Assembly: GCA_002495185.1 (NCBI GenBank)
Contig: DAEB01000054.1
Coordinates: 1-13,243 of the forward strand
DNA from: Thermoplasmata archaeon UBA184
Lineage (GTDB): Archaea; Thermoplasmatota; Thermoplasmata; Lutacidiplasmatales; UBA184
DNA length: 13,243 nucleotides
Direction of reading: 5' to 3'
Each line of letters opens with the position of its first letter. Within the stretch, counting starts at the first letter, position 1. This document shows, one piece after another, positions 5,788 through 12,765 of the stretch. Both the position numbers and the translations under genes were made by a program. A model generated the notes under the pieces. It worked only from the letters and a program-made list of their open reading frames with translations, searched no databases and had not been told where the DNA came from.

Positions 5788-7518
5788 TCACTTCGGAGAG
5801 TCCGGACCGGACGAGTCCTCCGAAACCGGCGCGATCTCGGGAAGCTCGGTCTCGCCCACGAACGTTGCCGGGAGCTCCGTCGGTTGGAGACCCCGCGCTT
5901 GCGAGAGGTCGACCGGCATGAGGCCGGGGGTCTTTTCCCGCCAACAGAGGCGCTCGATCCGCGAGGAGAGCCATCGCGGAAGCCCGATCGAAGCGCTCAG
6001 GAGGCGGACGTCTTCTCGTGTAAGCTCGCCCACCAGGATAAGGAACGCGAAATAAGCGGCGAAGCCGAGGATCAGTCCCGCCCCGAGCTGGAAGAACCGG
6101 TTGTCGGGGAGGAAGCGGTTGAACTGCGACATCGCGAAGAACCCGCCGGCGGCGCTGAGCGTGATTCCGAGAATCGAACGAGGCTGGATGTGGACCCGGA
6201 TGAGGGACTCCATGAAGTACGTGTTCAGCCCGAGGGCCGCCACCGAGGAGCCGAGGACCGCATACGCGCCCGCGCTCAACCCGTCGCTGGAGGGAAGGAT
6301 ACCGAACGGCGGCATCAACGCGAGGATGAGCGCGATGAGCACGGCCACCTGCGTGCTCGTGATGTACAGCTCGAGCCGCTGACGTCCGATCGCGTTGATC
6401 GAGGACTGCATGATCTGGCTGAGGGCGAGAGGCAGCGCGCTCACCGCGAGGATCGCGAGCGGAATCGCGCCCGGGCCGGCGAACCGTCCGCCCTGGATGT
6501 TCATGATCGGGGACCGATACGTCACGAGGCCGACCACCCCGGGGACGAGCAGCATCGCCGAATACCGGAGGGCCTGCCACGTGCCGCGACGTATCCCCTC
6601 GTAGTCCTGATTCCGATGGAGGCCGGCCAGGTAGGGAAAGAGCGGGGTCGCGATCGCGCCCGGGATCGAGAGGACGAGGATCCGCCAGCCGTTGGCGGCG
6701 AGGAAGATCGCGAGCTGACCGCCGGGGAGCAGCGCGGCGATGAGGAGCGGGACCATGTTCGTGACGAGGTAGCTCAGGATGAGGCTGCCCATCAGCGGCC
6801 AGGAGAACCGGAACATCCGCGCGGCTTCCGACCACGCGAACTTGCCGAGCACCCGGACGATTGCGGGCAGGCAGAAGCCCGCGGAGACCGCCGCACCGAC
6901 CGCGTAGGCCACCGTGATCCCGAGCAGGGTCGGAAGGTAGAACGCGACGAACACCAGCATCGGAAGGCGCGCGATCGACTCGATCAGGATCGGGTACTGT
7001 GCCCGCACCGAGTTCCCGACCCCGATGAACAGAGAGTTGTAGACCGTCGAGAGCGACCAGAGGAGCGGCAGGACGAGGAAGATGCCGAGGGAGAGCATCT
7101 CGGTCCCTCCCGAAGCGATCTGCTTTCCCCCGATCGAGAGGGGGGCGATTCCGAACAGAATGACTCCGGCCACCGCCACCATCAGCATGCGCAGGAAGAG
7201 GTAGGTCGACGTGTTGTCGGTCGCGGGCTTGCCTCGGGCGAGGAAGTAGGTGTACGCCGTCCCGAGCCGAAGGTCCCCGACGCCGTTGATGGAGGAGGCG
7301 ATCAGGAGGAACAGCTGGGCGGTGCTCAGGAGGACGAGTCCCGCGTTCGAGGCGTTACCGATCTCGCGCTGGAGGGCGAGGTTACCGCCGAAGCCGATGA
7401 TCTGGGTGGCGAGGCTGACGGCGAACACCGCGCCCGAGCTCAACGTCAGAGAGTGCGTCTTGGTCGGGACGGGCGTGGCCCCGGAGGGCGCGTTCGTGGG
7501 CGGCGTCGTGGGGGTCAC
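5788..7518 (-). CDS. polysaccharide/oligosaccharide flippase, MATE/MVF superfamily
   Basis: A 576-residue polytopic membrane protein with about 12-14 hydrophobic helices between residues about 25 and 505, of the polysaccharide-synthesis (Wzx-like) branch. Such proteins flip lipid-linked sugars across the cytoplasmic membrane for glycan or S-layer glycosylation. Typical features are the first helix with an 'GGNLALQREIG' segment, the GDLRLGTAYTYFLARG loop (about 81-96) and the central ANGWRILVLSIPGAIATPLFPYLAGLHR segment. An unusual hydrophilic tail of about 65 residues, rich in Pro and Glu, follows the last helix. The GTG at 7518 is supported by the AT-rich box at 7549-7560. No glycosyltransferases are next to it in this window, so the substrate cannot be named. 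Confidence 0.87.
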   Translation of the reverse strand: MTPTTPPTNAPSGATPVPTKTHSLTLSSGAVFAVSLATQIIGFGGNLALQREIGNASNAGLVLLSTAQLFLLIASSINGVGDLRLGTAYTYFLARGKPATDNTSTYLFLRMLMVAVAGVILFGIAPLSIGGKQIASGGTEMLSLGIFLVLPLLWSLSTVYNSLFIGVGNSVRAQYPILIESIARLPMLVFVAFYLPTLLGITVAYAVGAAVSAGFCLPAIVRVLGKFAWSEAARMFRFSWPLMGSLILSYLVTNMVPLLIAALLPGGQLAIFLAANGWRILVLSIPGAIATPLFPYLAGLHRNQDYEGIRRGTWQALRYSAMLLVPGVVGLVTYRSPIMNIQGGRFAGPGAIPLAILAVSALPLALSQIMQSSINAIGRQRLELYITSTQVAVLIALILALMPPFGILPSSDGLSAGAYAVLGSSVAALGLNTYFMESLIRVHIQPRSILGITLSAAGGFFAMSQFNRFLPDNRFFQLGAGLILGFAAYFAFLILVGELTREDVRLLSASIGLPRWLSSRIERLCWREKTPGLMPVDLSQARGLQPTELPATFVGETELPEIAPVSEDSSGPDSPK

Positions 7519-7548
7519 GGAAGACCGGCGGGGGCATGGCGGCCCCCG

Positions 7549-7560
7549 CTTCTTATCCCC
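7549..7560 (-). promoter_or_regulatory. TATA-like box of the flippase gene
   Basis: The minus strand reads GGGGATAAGAAG, centred about 36 bases before the GTG at 7518, implying a leader of roughly ten bases. Confidence 0.45.
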
Positions 7561-7578
7561 GTCGCCCGAGAGCGCGCT

Positions 7579-7983
7579 TCAGCTCCCCGGCCGGGAAGTG
7601 GGGGGTTCGTCGCTCGAGCGTCGTTCGTAGAGCTCGATCCAGAGCCCGTCCGGGTCCGAGAGGAAGGCGATCCGTGTCTCGCCCTCCTCGAACGGAGGGA
7701 TCTCGAGACGGGCGCCGAGCGCCACCAGCCGGGAGGCCACGGTGTCGAGCTCGGTCACCCGGAACCCGAGGTGGTCGAGCTCGTCTCCGTTGCGGAACGG
7801 CGGGTCGCCCGGGTAGTAGTTGAGCTCGAGGATCATCTTCGTCTCGGGGTCGTGGAGCTCCTGCCAGTGCCCCCCGGCCGCCATCCGTCCCGACGGTCCG
7901 ACCTTGAGGCCCAGGCCCTCGGTGAAGAACCGAATGGAACGCGGCAGGTTCCGGACCCGCACACCGGTGTATTCCAGCGGCAT
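7579..7983 (-). CDS. VOC/glyoxalase-fold protein
   Basis: A 134-residue vicinal-oxygen-chelate protein with two beta-alpha-beta-beta-beta repeats. It lines up with glyoxalase I almost without gaps: YTGVRVRNLPRSIRFFTEGLGLKV at the start, ILELNYYP, LDHLGFRV, and DPDGLWIELYE at the end. Of the four metal ligands of bacterial glyoxalase I, E53, H71 and E117 are present, but the first histidine is tyrosine (Y5). The metal site is therefore altered and the reaction uncertain. It could be a divergent glyoxalase, an isomerase/epimerase or a dioxygenase relative. The ATG at 7983 gives the family's usual length. Longer in-frame starts run into the tRNA gene and are rejected. It lies downstream of tRNA-Trp on the same strand. 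Confidence 0.85.
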   Translation of the reverse strand: MPLEYTGVRVRNLPRSIRFFTEGLGLKVGPSGRMAAGGHWQELHDPETKMILELNYYPGDPPFRNGDELDHLGFRVTELDTVASRLVALGARLEIPPFEEGETRIAFLSDPDGLWIELYERRSSDEPPTSRPGS

Positions 7984-8137
7984 AGGACTTCGTCGCCCAC
8001 TCGGGGCGGCGTGTCGTTCAGCCGCGCCGGTACTTCGCTTTGTCCCTCGAGTGGCCGACCGCGGGCAGGGGCTCAAATCGCCCTTGGGACCCCGTGTCCC
8101 GACGGGGCCAGGAGCGAGCCGCGGGTAGAAGGAGAGG

Positions 8138-8295
8138 TGGGAGCACGGGGATTTGAACCCCGATATGCGGGTCTCTCCGCGCGCTCCAGTCAATCGTCAC
8201 GGGGGCGGTACGCCCCTCCGCAGACCCATTTCCCAGGGCGACGCTCGGTCGCCCTGACTGGAGCCCGCTGGTCTGCCAGGTTAGCCTATGCTCCC
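8138..8295 (-). tRNA. tRNA-Trp (CCA) with an intron
   Basis: The acceptor strands GGGAGCA (8289-8295) and TGCTCCC (8139-8145) pair perfectly, with discriminator A at 8138. The T arm is CGGGG-TTCAAAT-CCCCG. The anticodon stem GCGGG/CCCGC closes a loop reading C-T-CCA-G and, after intron removal, A. Anticodon CCA gives tryptophan. Exon 1 is 8258-8295, the intron 8173-8257, exon 2 8138-8172. The variable loop is ATAT. The D stem (GGCT/GACC) has a mismatch at 12-23. Bases after the discriminator are CCT, so CCA is not encoded. Confidence 0.93.
8173..8257 (-). other. 85-nt archaeal tRNA-Trp intron (position 37/38)
   Basis: Exon bases 32-35 (CTCC) can pair with GGAG near the intron end (8175-8178). 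This leaves three-base bulges AG|T and AG|A around the two cuts, the bulge-helix-bulge-like geometry used by archaeal splicing endonuclease. The intron contains a 9-bp hairpin with a 5-base loop (8234-8256) and a 6-bp hairpin (8202-8216). It also contains TGACTGGAGC (8183-8192), a perfect 10-base complement of the exon 1/intron junction sequence GCTCCAGTCA, directly after a box C-like GTGACGA (8194-8200). Confidence 0.85.
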
Positions 8296-8320
8296 TCCGT
8301 CCGCGGGGGAGCCCCGGGCG

Positions 8321-8332
8321 AGATAGCCTTTG
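8321..8332 (-). promoter_or_regulatory. TATA-like promoter of tRNA-Trp
   Basis: The minus strand reads CAAAGGCTATCT, centred about 31 bases upstream of the mature 5' end, as usual for archaeal tRNA genes. Confidence 0.45.
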
Positions 8333-8385
8333 TCGTGGAGACCGGGCCGACCCGCCTGCCGAACGGGGGATGGTCCCCGAGGCTC

Positions 8386-8399
8386 GAAACGTTTATCTG
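8386..8399 (+). promoter_or_regulatory. TATA promoter of the corrinoid-uptake operon
   Basis: GAAACGTTTATCTG is centred about 30 bases before the ATG at 8423 and implies a leaderless message. It is flanked by the direct repeat CCGAGGCT (8377-8384 and 8414-8421). AAACG (8387-8391) and CGTTT (8406-8410) form an imperfect inverted repeat with outer GGC/GCC, so a repressor site is possible. Confidence 0.55.
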
Positions 8400-8422
8400 A
8401 AAAACCGTTTGTGCCGAGGCTA

Positions 8423-9451
8423 ATGCATTTGTCTACCCCGTCCGCGGCCCCGGCCTCCCCTCGACGCACGGTCTCGCTCTCGCTGTTCGTGGTAGGAATC
8501 ATCGTGGCGGCCGGAGTTTCCATCGCCGGCGCCTCCGCCTACTACGCTTTCCGGGCGAGCCCCCCGGCGGGACCGGTGTCGGTCACGGACGACCTCGGCC
8601 GGACGGTCAGCATCCCGAACGACCCGGCCCGAGCGGTGGTCCTCGGCCCGTCGATCATGGACTCGATGTACCGCCTCGGCCTGCGGGCCCATGTCGTCGG
8701 GGTCGACTGCTACGCCCCGAGCCTGGGGGGGCTCAGCAGCGACTACTCGTCCGACCAGGTCGCGCTCTGGAATCTCACGTCGTCGATGTGCGTCGAGGTC
8801 GAGCCGTCGTTCTCCGCGGAAGCGCTGCTCGCCCTCGGACCGCAGCTCGTGCTCGCCGCCGGGCTCGTCCCGATCGGGGCGGTCGAGCAGTTCAGCGACA
8901 CGTACCATGTCCCGGTCGTGTTCCTGCAGCCGGCGACGCTTTCGGGGATCGCGATTGACGTTGAGCTGCTGGGGGAGATTTTCGGTGTAACTGCCGCGGC
9001 CACCTCCCTCGCGACCTCCCTCCAGGGCGAGCTCGAACGCGCCGCCTCGCTCCAATCGAATCTCACGGCGAACGCGACGCCGTTCCCGACGGTCCTCGTC
9101 ACGTACTATTCCGACACGAACGGGTACTGGACGTACGGCCCGGGGACGTTCGGCGAATCGCTGATCGAGCTCGCGAGCGGGACGAGCATCTCGGCCAACG
9201 CGACGTCCTCTTTCCCCGAGCTCTCGGGAGAGCAGGTGCTCGCAAGCGACCCGGAGTTCATCGTCTATGGGGTCGGGTTCGGGCTCAACGAGTCGAGCTA
9301 CTCGGGCGGTCCGTTCTGGACCCAGCTCGCCGCGACGCAGGACGGCCACGCCGACGGGGTCGATTCGAACTACTTCACCGAGCCGGACCCGACCATGGTG
9401 CTGGTCGGTCTGCCTGCGATGATCACGGTCCTCCACCCCGGGTCCGCCTAG
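8423..9451 (+). CDS. BtuF/FecB-type substrate-binding protein (corrinoid or iron complex)
   Basis: A 342-residue extracellular binding protein for the adjacent ABC importer. An N-terminal membrane helix (about 17-41) follows a short cytoplasmic stretch containing PRR. No lipobox cysteine follows it, so it is likely anchored by the uncleaved helix. The periplasmic-binding fold begins with VSVTDDLGRTVSIPNDPARAVVLGPS and continues with LGLRAHVVGVD, EALLALGPQLVLAAG and a second lobe with GTFGESLIELASG and SGEQVLASDPEFIVY. These are the typical class III (cobalamin/siderophore/haem) motifs. C96 and C123 may form a disulfide. The ATG at 8423 is fixed by the TATA box about 30 bases upstream. The permease gene starts 13 bases downstream. 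Confidence 0.88.
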   Translation: MHLSTPSAAPASPRRTVSLSLFVVGIIVAAGVSIAGASAYYAFRASPPAGPVSVTDDLGRTVSIPNDPARAVVLGPSIMDSMYRLGLRAHVVGVDCYAPSLGGLSSDYSSDQVALWNLTSSMCVEVEPSFSAEALLALGPQLVLAAGLVPIGAVEQFSDTYHVPVVFLQPATLSGIAIDVELLGEIFGVTAAATSLATSLQGELERAASLQSNLTANATPFPTVLVTYYSDTNGYWTYGPGTFGESLIELASGTSISANATSSFPELSGEQVLASDPEFIVYGVGFGLNESSYSGGPFWTQLAATQDGHADGVDSNYFTEPDPTMVLVGLPAMITVLHPGSA

Positions 9452-9464
9452 TCGACTCGACCTC

Positions 9465-10568
9465 ATGGATGACCCTGCCCGGAGCCCCTCGGCTCCGAAC
9501 CGCATCCCGGGTCGGCGTCCGTGGTTCCTCGGGCTCTTCGTCCTCGCCCTGGCCCTCGGCGTCTTCTTCTCGCCTCTCCTCGGTACGGTCGCGGTCGCGC
9601 CGGAAACGGTCCTGAGGATCCTCCTCCACCAGATCTCCGCCGGGGCGCTGTTTCCGAACCCGTGCGCCGGAACCGCCGTCCCTCCGAGCGGCTGTACGGG
9701 CCTCATCGAGATCGTCTGGGACGCCCGGCTCTCTGAAGTGATGCTCGCGGTCCTGGTCGGGGCGGGCCTCGGGATCTCGGGCGGGACGCTCCAAGGAGTC
9801 TTTCGGAACCCGCTCGCGGACCCGTTCCTTCTCGGAATCTCCTCCGGCGGGACCCTCGGGACGGCCCTCGTCGTCGTGCTCCGGATCGGAGTGGGAGAGC
9901 AGAACCTCCTCCTCCCGCTCTTCGCGTTTGTCGGCGCGATCGCGACCAGCCTCGTGATCCTCGCCGCGGCCCGGAGCCGCTTCGGCTCCGTCGAGACCCT
10001 GCTCCTCACGGGCGTCGCGCTCTCGAGCTTCCTCTCCGCCGTCCTGTCTCTCCTTCTCGTGTACAGTCCCTCCGGGAGCCTCCAGGTCAACTTCTGGCTC
10101 CTCGGGAACCTCGGCTCGCTCGACTGGACCCAGGACGGAATCGTGTTCGGAGCGGTGCTTCTCGCGGGGACGTTCCTCGTCTCGTACGGACGCGAGGTGA
10201 ACCTCCTTCAGCTCGGGTCCGATGTCGCGCAAAGCCTGGGGGTCGACTCCCGGAAGGTCCGGGTCCGTCTCCTTCTCCTGGCGTCCGTCGCGACCGCCGC
10301 CGCCGTGGCGTTCACGGGCGTGATCGGATTCGTGGGCCTGGTCTCTCCGCACGTGGTCCGTCGAGTGGCGGGGAACGACTACCGGGTCGTCCTTCCTGGC
10401 TCCGCGCTCGTAGGAGCCGGGTTCCTCCTGGCGGCCCGCGACGTCTCCCTGGTCGCGTTCCCGGGAACGCTCCTCCCGATCGGGATCTTCACGTCCTTTG
10501 TCGGCGCGCCGTTCTTCGCGTACCTCCTGTTCCGACGTCGGAGCGCCTCGACGATGGGGGCCGGATGA
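9465..10568 (+). CDS. BtuC/FecCD-type ABC importer permease
   Basis: A 367-residue permease with about ten hydrophobic helices, forming the membrane channel of a class II importer. The conserved GGTLQGVFRNPLADPFLLGISSGG segment lies at about 106-129. The cytoplasmic coupling region GVIGFVGLVSPHVVRRVAGNDYR, which contacts the ATPase, lies at about 284-307. An external loop contains C67 and C77, which could form a disulfide and are not a general family feature. It sits between the binding protein and the ATPase in one operon. Its stop overlaps the ATPase start in an ATGA arrangement, implying coupled translation. A cobalamin/corrinoid substrate is favoured by the form of the ATPase, but iron-siderophore or haem cannot be excluded. 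Confidence 0.93.
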   Translation: MDDPARSPSAPNRIPGRRPWFLGLFVLALALGVFFSPLLGTVAVAPETVLRILLHQISAGALFPNPCAGTAVPPSGCTGLIEIVWDARLSEVMLAVLVGAGLGISGGTLQGVFRNPLADPFLLGISSGGTLGTALVVVLRIGVGEQNLLLPLFAFVGAIATSLVILAAARSRFGSVETLLLTGVALSSFLSAVLSLLLVYSPSGSLQVNFWLLGNLGSLDWTQDGIVFGAVLLAGTFLVSYGREVNLLQLGSDVAQSLGVDSRKVRVRLLLLASVATAAAVAFTGVIGFVGLVSPHVVRRVAGNDYRVVLPGSALVGAGFLLAARDVSLVAFPGTLLPIGIFTSFVGAPFFAYLLFRRRSASTMGAG

Positions 10569-11863
10569 CCGATTCCCAGGCGTTCCCGCTACGGCTCCGC
10601 TCCGTGACCGTGCGCTACGGGGGTCGGACCGCCCTCCAGGACGTTGACCTCGAAGTGCCCCGCGGACAGTTCCTCGCGCTCGCCGGCCCGAACGGCTCGG
10701 GGAAGTCGACTCTCCTGCGCGCGGCGCTCGGATTTCTGGCCCCGGCGCACGGCTCGGTCGAGCTGTTCGGGGACGATGTCCGGGGCCTCTCCTTCGCCGA
10801 GCGCGCTCGCCGCGTCGCTTGGGTTCCCCAGGACGAGAACACCCGGGACGACGTTCCTCTCGGAGAGTACGTCCTCTACGGACGCTACGCTCACCTCAGC
10901 TGGCTTCAGGGAGAGACCCCGGTCGACCGTGAGGCCGCCACCCGGGCGCTCGCAGCGGTCGGCCTATCTCACCGGGCAACGGACGGTATCCTATCGGTGA
11001 GCGGTGGGGAGCGTCAGCGCGCGATCCTCGCGCGAGCGCTGGTCCAAGACTCCCCCCTCCTCCTGTTGGACGAGCCGACCACCCACCTCGACATTGGCCA
11101 CCAGCTGGACCTGCTGGGCCGCGTCCGGGAACTCTCCCGGGAGCGGGGCGTGACGGTCGTCGCCGCTCTGCACGACCTCAACCTCGCCGCGCGGTTCGCC
11201 GACCGGATCGTCGTGCTCTTTCGAGGCCGGCGGGTCGCCGACGGACCTCCGACGGAGGTTCTCTCAGAGGAGCTCCTCGCGCGAGTCTGGGGCGTAGTCG
11301 CCGACCTGCGACGCGACCCCCGGACCGGCGTCCCGTACCTTCTCCCGCATCACCTCCTCCCCCCGGCGGCGAGCGGACCGGCCCCCCTCCTCGAGAAGGG
11401 TCCGGTCCACGTTGTCGGGGGAGGAGGAGCGGGAGCGGCGTACCTCCGGGCCCTTTCGGAGGCCGGGTTCCGGGTCACGGCCGGCGCTCTCCACCTTCTC
11501 GATTCTGACCTCGAGACCGCGGAGAGCCTCGGTGCCGTCACCGCGGTCGAGGTCCCCTTCGCACCGATCGGGCCCGAGGTGCGCGCGCGGCTCAAGGCGC
11601 TCTTGGGGGCCGCCCGCGCGATTGTGGTCGCCCCCTTCCCGGTCGGCCCGTCGAACCTCCCGAACCTCGAGGAAGTGCGCTCATCCCTTGGCCACACACC
11701 GATCTTCCTCGTTCGTCGCGCGTCGGGAGTCGAGTGGGACTTTACGGGCGGGCGGGCCTCCGCCATCGACGAGGAGCTCCGCCTCGGTGGCGCGCGCGTC
11801 GTAGAAGGCCCGGCGGACCTCCTGAGCGCGCTCGCCGGGATCTTCGGGACCCCGATCGCCTAG
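10565..11863 (+). CDS. BtuD-type ABC importer ATPase with C-terminal Rossmann-like extension
   Basis: A 432-residue protein. Residues 1-255 are a complete FecE/BtuD ATPase: Walker A GPNGSGKST (41-49), Q89, signature SVSGGER (144-150), Walker B LLLLDE (155-160) with catalytic E160, and H203 in ALHDLNLAAR. Residues about 280-432 form an added domain that starts with a glycine-rich VHVVGGGGAG (281-290) after a beta strand, like a nucleotide-binding turn, followed by alternating strands and helices. From memory, archaeal cobalamin ATPases (BtuD of haloarchaea) carry a similar extension, which favours corrinoid uptake. Standard FecE/BtuD proteins end near 260 residues. Translation is coupled to the permease by a 4-base overlap, and its stop overlaps the stop of the opposite-strand regulator. 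Confidence 0.9.
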   Translation: MTDSQAFPLRLRSVTVRYGGRTALQDVDLEVPRGQFLALAGPNGSGKSTLLRAALGFLAPAHGSVELFGDDVRGLSFAERARRVAWVPQDENTRDDVPLGEYVLYGRYAHLSWLQGETPVDREAATRALAAVGLSHRATDGILSVSGGERQRAILARALVQDSPLLLLDEPTTHLDIGHQLDLLGRVRELSRERGVTVVAALHDLNLAARFADRIVVLFRGRRVADGPPTEVLSEELLARVWGVVADLRRDPRTGVPYLLPHHLLPPAASGPAPLLEKGPVHVVGGGGAGAAYLRALSEAGFRVTAGALHLLDSDLETAESLGAVTAVEVPFAPIGPEVRARLKALLGAARAIVVAPFPVGPSNLPNLEEVRSSLGHTPIFLVRRASGVEWDFTGGRASAIDEELRLGGARVVEGPADLLSALAGIFGTPIA

Positions 11864-12696
11864 TGAGTCGCTCGACGCGACCGGGTGCCTCCGGGGAGGG
11901 GCGTGACCTCGAGGGGGGGAGGGGCTGGCCCGGCGAACTGCGAGAGAAGATGAGGAAGGTCCGATTCCAAGACGAGAAGGTAGCTTGGCACTCCGAGCCG
12001 GGCGGCCTCGAGGCACGCCGAGCCGGCCGCGAACCGAAGGACCTGGCGCCGTCCGGCCCGCGAGAGCGCGTGGAACGCCTCGAGTCCTTCGGCCGCCACG
12101 AGGGCCGATGGGTCGGCCGGAAGGGTCGCGCGGACGCGCTCCCCCAACCGGGGGTCGGCGAGGTCCGTAGGGGAGAGGGTGTGAATCCGGATGGGCGCTG
12201 GCGCGAGAGGGACGATCCCTTCCAGGTCCACGACCTCGACCAAGGACCCCTTGCGCCCGCCGCGGGGGACGTTCCCGCGCGACGGGCCCCCTCCACCGGG
12301 CCGCGCGGAGAGGATCCCGTTCTGGAGCTCCAGGGAGACCTCCGCCCCGGCGGCCAGGTCCTCGAGCGCGACCGCCCGGGTCGAACGAATGACGTGGACG
12401 CGCTCGGTCCGCTCCCGGACGTCGTCCGCGAGCCGGCGGAGCGTCTCGTGGAGCCAGGCCACCCCCTCGACCGTCGGTCGGTACCGACCATCCCGGACCG
12501 TCACGAGGCCGCGTCGGCGGAGCTGCCGGTACGAGTGGGAGACCGCCTGGACCGTGAGGCCGAGGCTCTCGGCGATCGGCCGGAGCTGGTTCGGCTCCCG
12601 AGTGGTGCACTCATAGAGGAACAGGAGCTCGGTCACCGACCCTCCCTTCCGCAACGCGGCGAGACCGGTCCGTTCGGTGGGACGTGCCGGGACCAC
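11860..12696 (-). CDS. COG1497-like winged-helix transcriptional regulator
   Basis: A 278-residue archaeal DNA-binding protein. The winged helix-turn-helix is at about 21-75, with recognition helix LTVQAVSHSYRQLRR (47-61) and wing RGLVTVRDGRYRPTVEG. The rest resembles COG1497 archaeal regulators: EVSLELQNGILSA, DLEGIVPLAPAPIRIHTL, and a C-terminal alpha/beta region ending GVPSYLLVLESDLPHLL, probably a ligand-sensing domain. The GTG at 12696 was chosen because the TATA box at 12725-12736 predicts transcription from about 12705. A GTG at 12636 has a strong GGGAGG upstream and would begin exactly at helix 1 (258 residues), so the start is uncertain. It converges with the corrinoid transporter and could control it, but the sequence does not show this. 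Confidence 0.85.
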   Translation of the reverse strand: MVPARPTERTGLAALRKGGSVTELLFLYECTTREPNQLRPIAESLGLTVQAVSHSYRQLRRRGLVTVRDGRYRPTVEGVAWLHETLRRLADDVRERTERVHVIRSTRAVALEDLAAGAEVSLELQNGILSARPGGGGPSRGNVPRGGRKGSLVEVVDLEGIVPLAPAPIRIHTLSPTDLADPRLGERVRATLPADPSALVAAEGLEAFHALSRAGRRQVLRFAAGSACLEAARLGVPSYLLVLESDLPHLLSQFAGPAPPPLEVTPLPGGTRSRRATH

Positions 12697-12724
12697 GGAA
12701 GCTCCCGACGCCGTACGGACGCGG

Positions 12725-12736
12725 CGAGATAAAACG
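12725..12736 (-). promoter_or_regulatory. TATA box of the regulator gene
   Basis: The minus strand reads CGTTTTATCTCG, a clear AT-rich element 30 bases after the uvrB stop. It shows that the regulator has its own promoter. Transcription would begin near 12705. Confidence 0.6.
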
Positions 12737-12765
12737 AGCTTTCCCCGGTGCACAAGCGCCCTTGT

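Noticed and set aside
4464..5921. 485-codon plus-strand open frame opposite the ABC-2 ATPase
   Set aside because: Antisense shadow. All ABC motifs are on the minus strand.
5713..8400. 895-codon plus-strand open frame opposite the flippase and glyoxalase-like genes
   Set aside because: The translation is dominated by Arg, Glu, Asp and Gly with no domain. It is the antisense shadow of GC-rich genes and runs through the tRNA-Trp gene.
8330..8422. Upstream extension of the binding-protein gene to an earlier in-frame start
   Set aside because: It would lie across the TATA box, and the ATG at 8423 sits at the expected leaderless distance.
8296..8422. Cobalamin riboswitch upstream of the corrinoid-uptake operon
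   Set aside because: The inferred transcript is leaderless and the 127-base gap holds only the two divergent promoters. No B12-box-like sequence was seen.
8420..10090. 556-codon minus-strand open frame opposite the binding protein and permease genes
   Set aside because: Low-complexity Arg/Glu-rich translation antisense to two clear ABC importer genes.
11734..12732. 332-codon plus-strand open frame opposite the regulator
   Set aside because: The winged-helix and COG1497-like segments are in the minus-strand frame. The plus-strand translation is charged low complexity.
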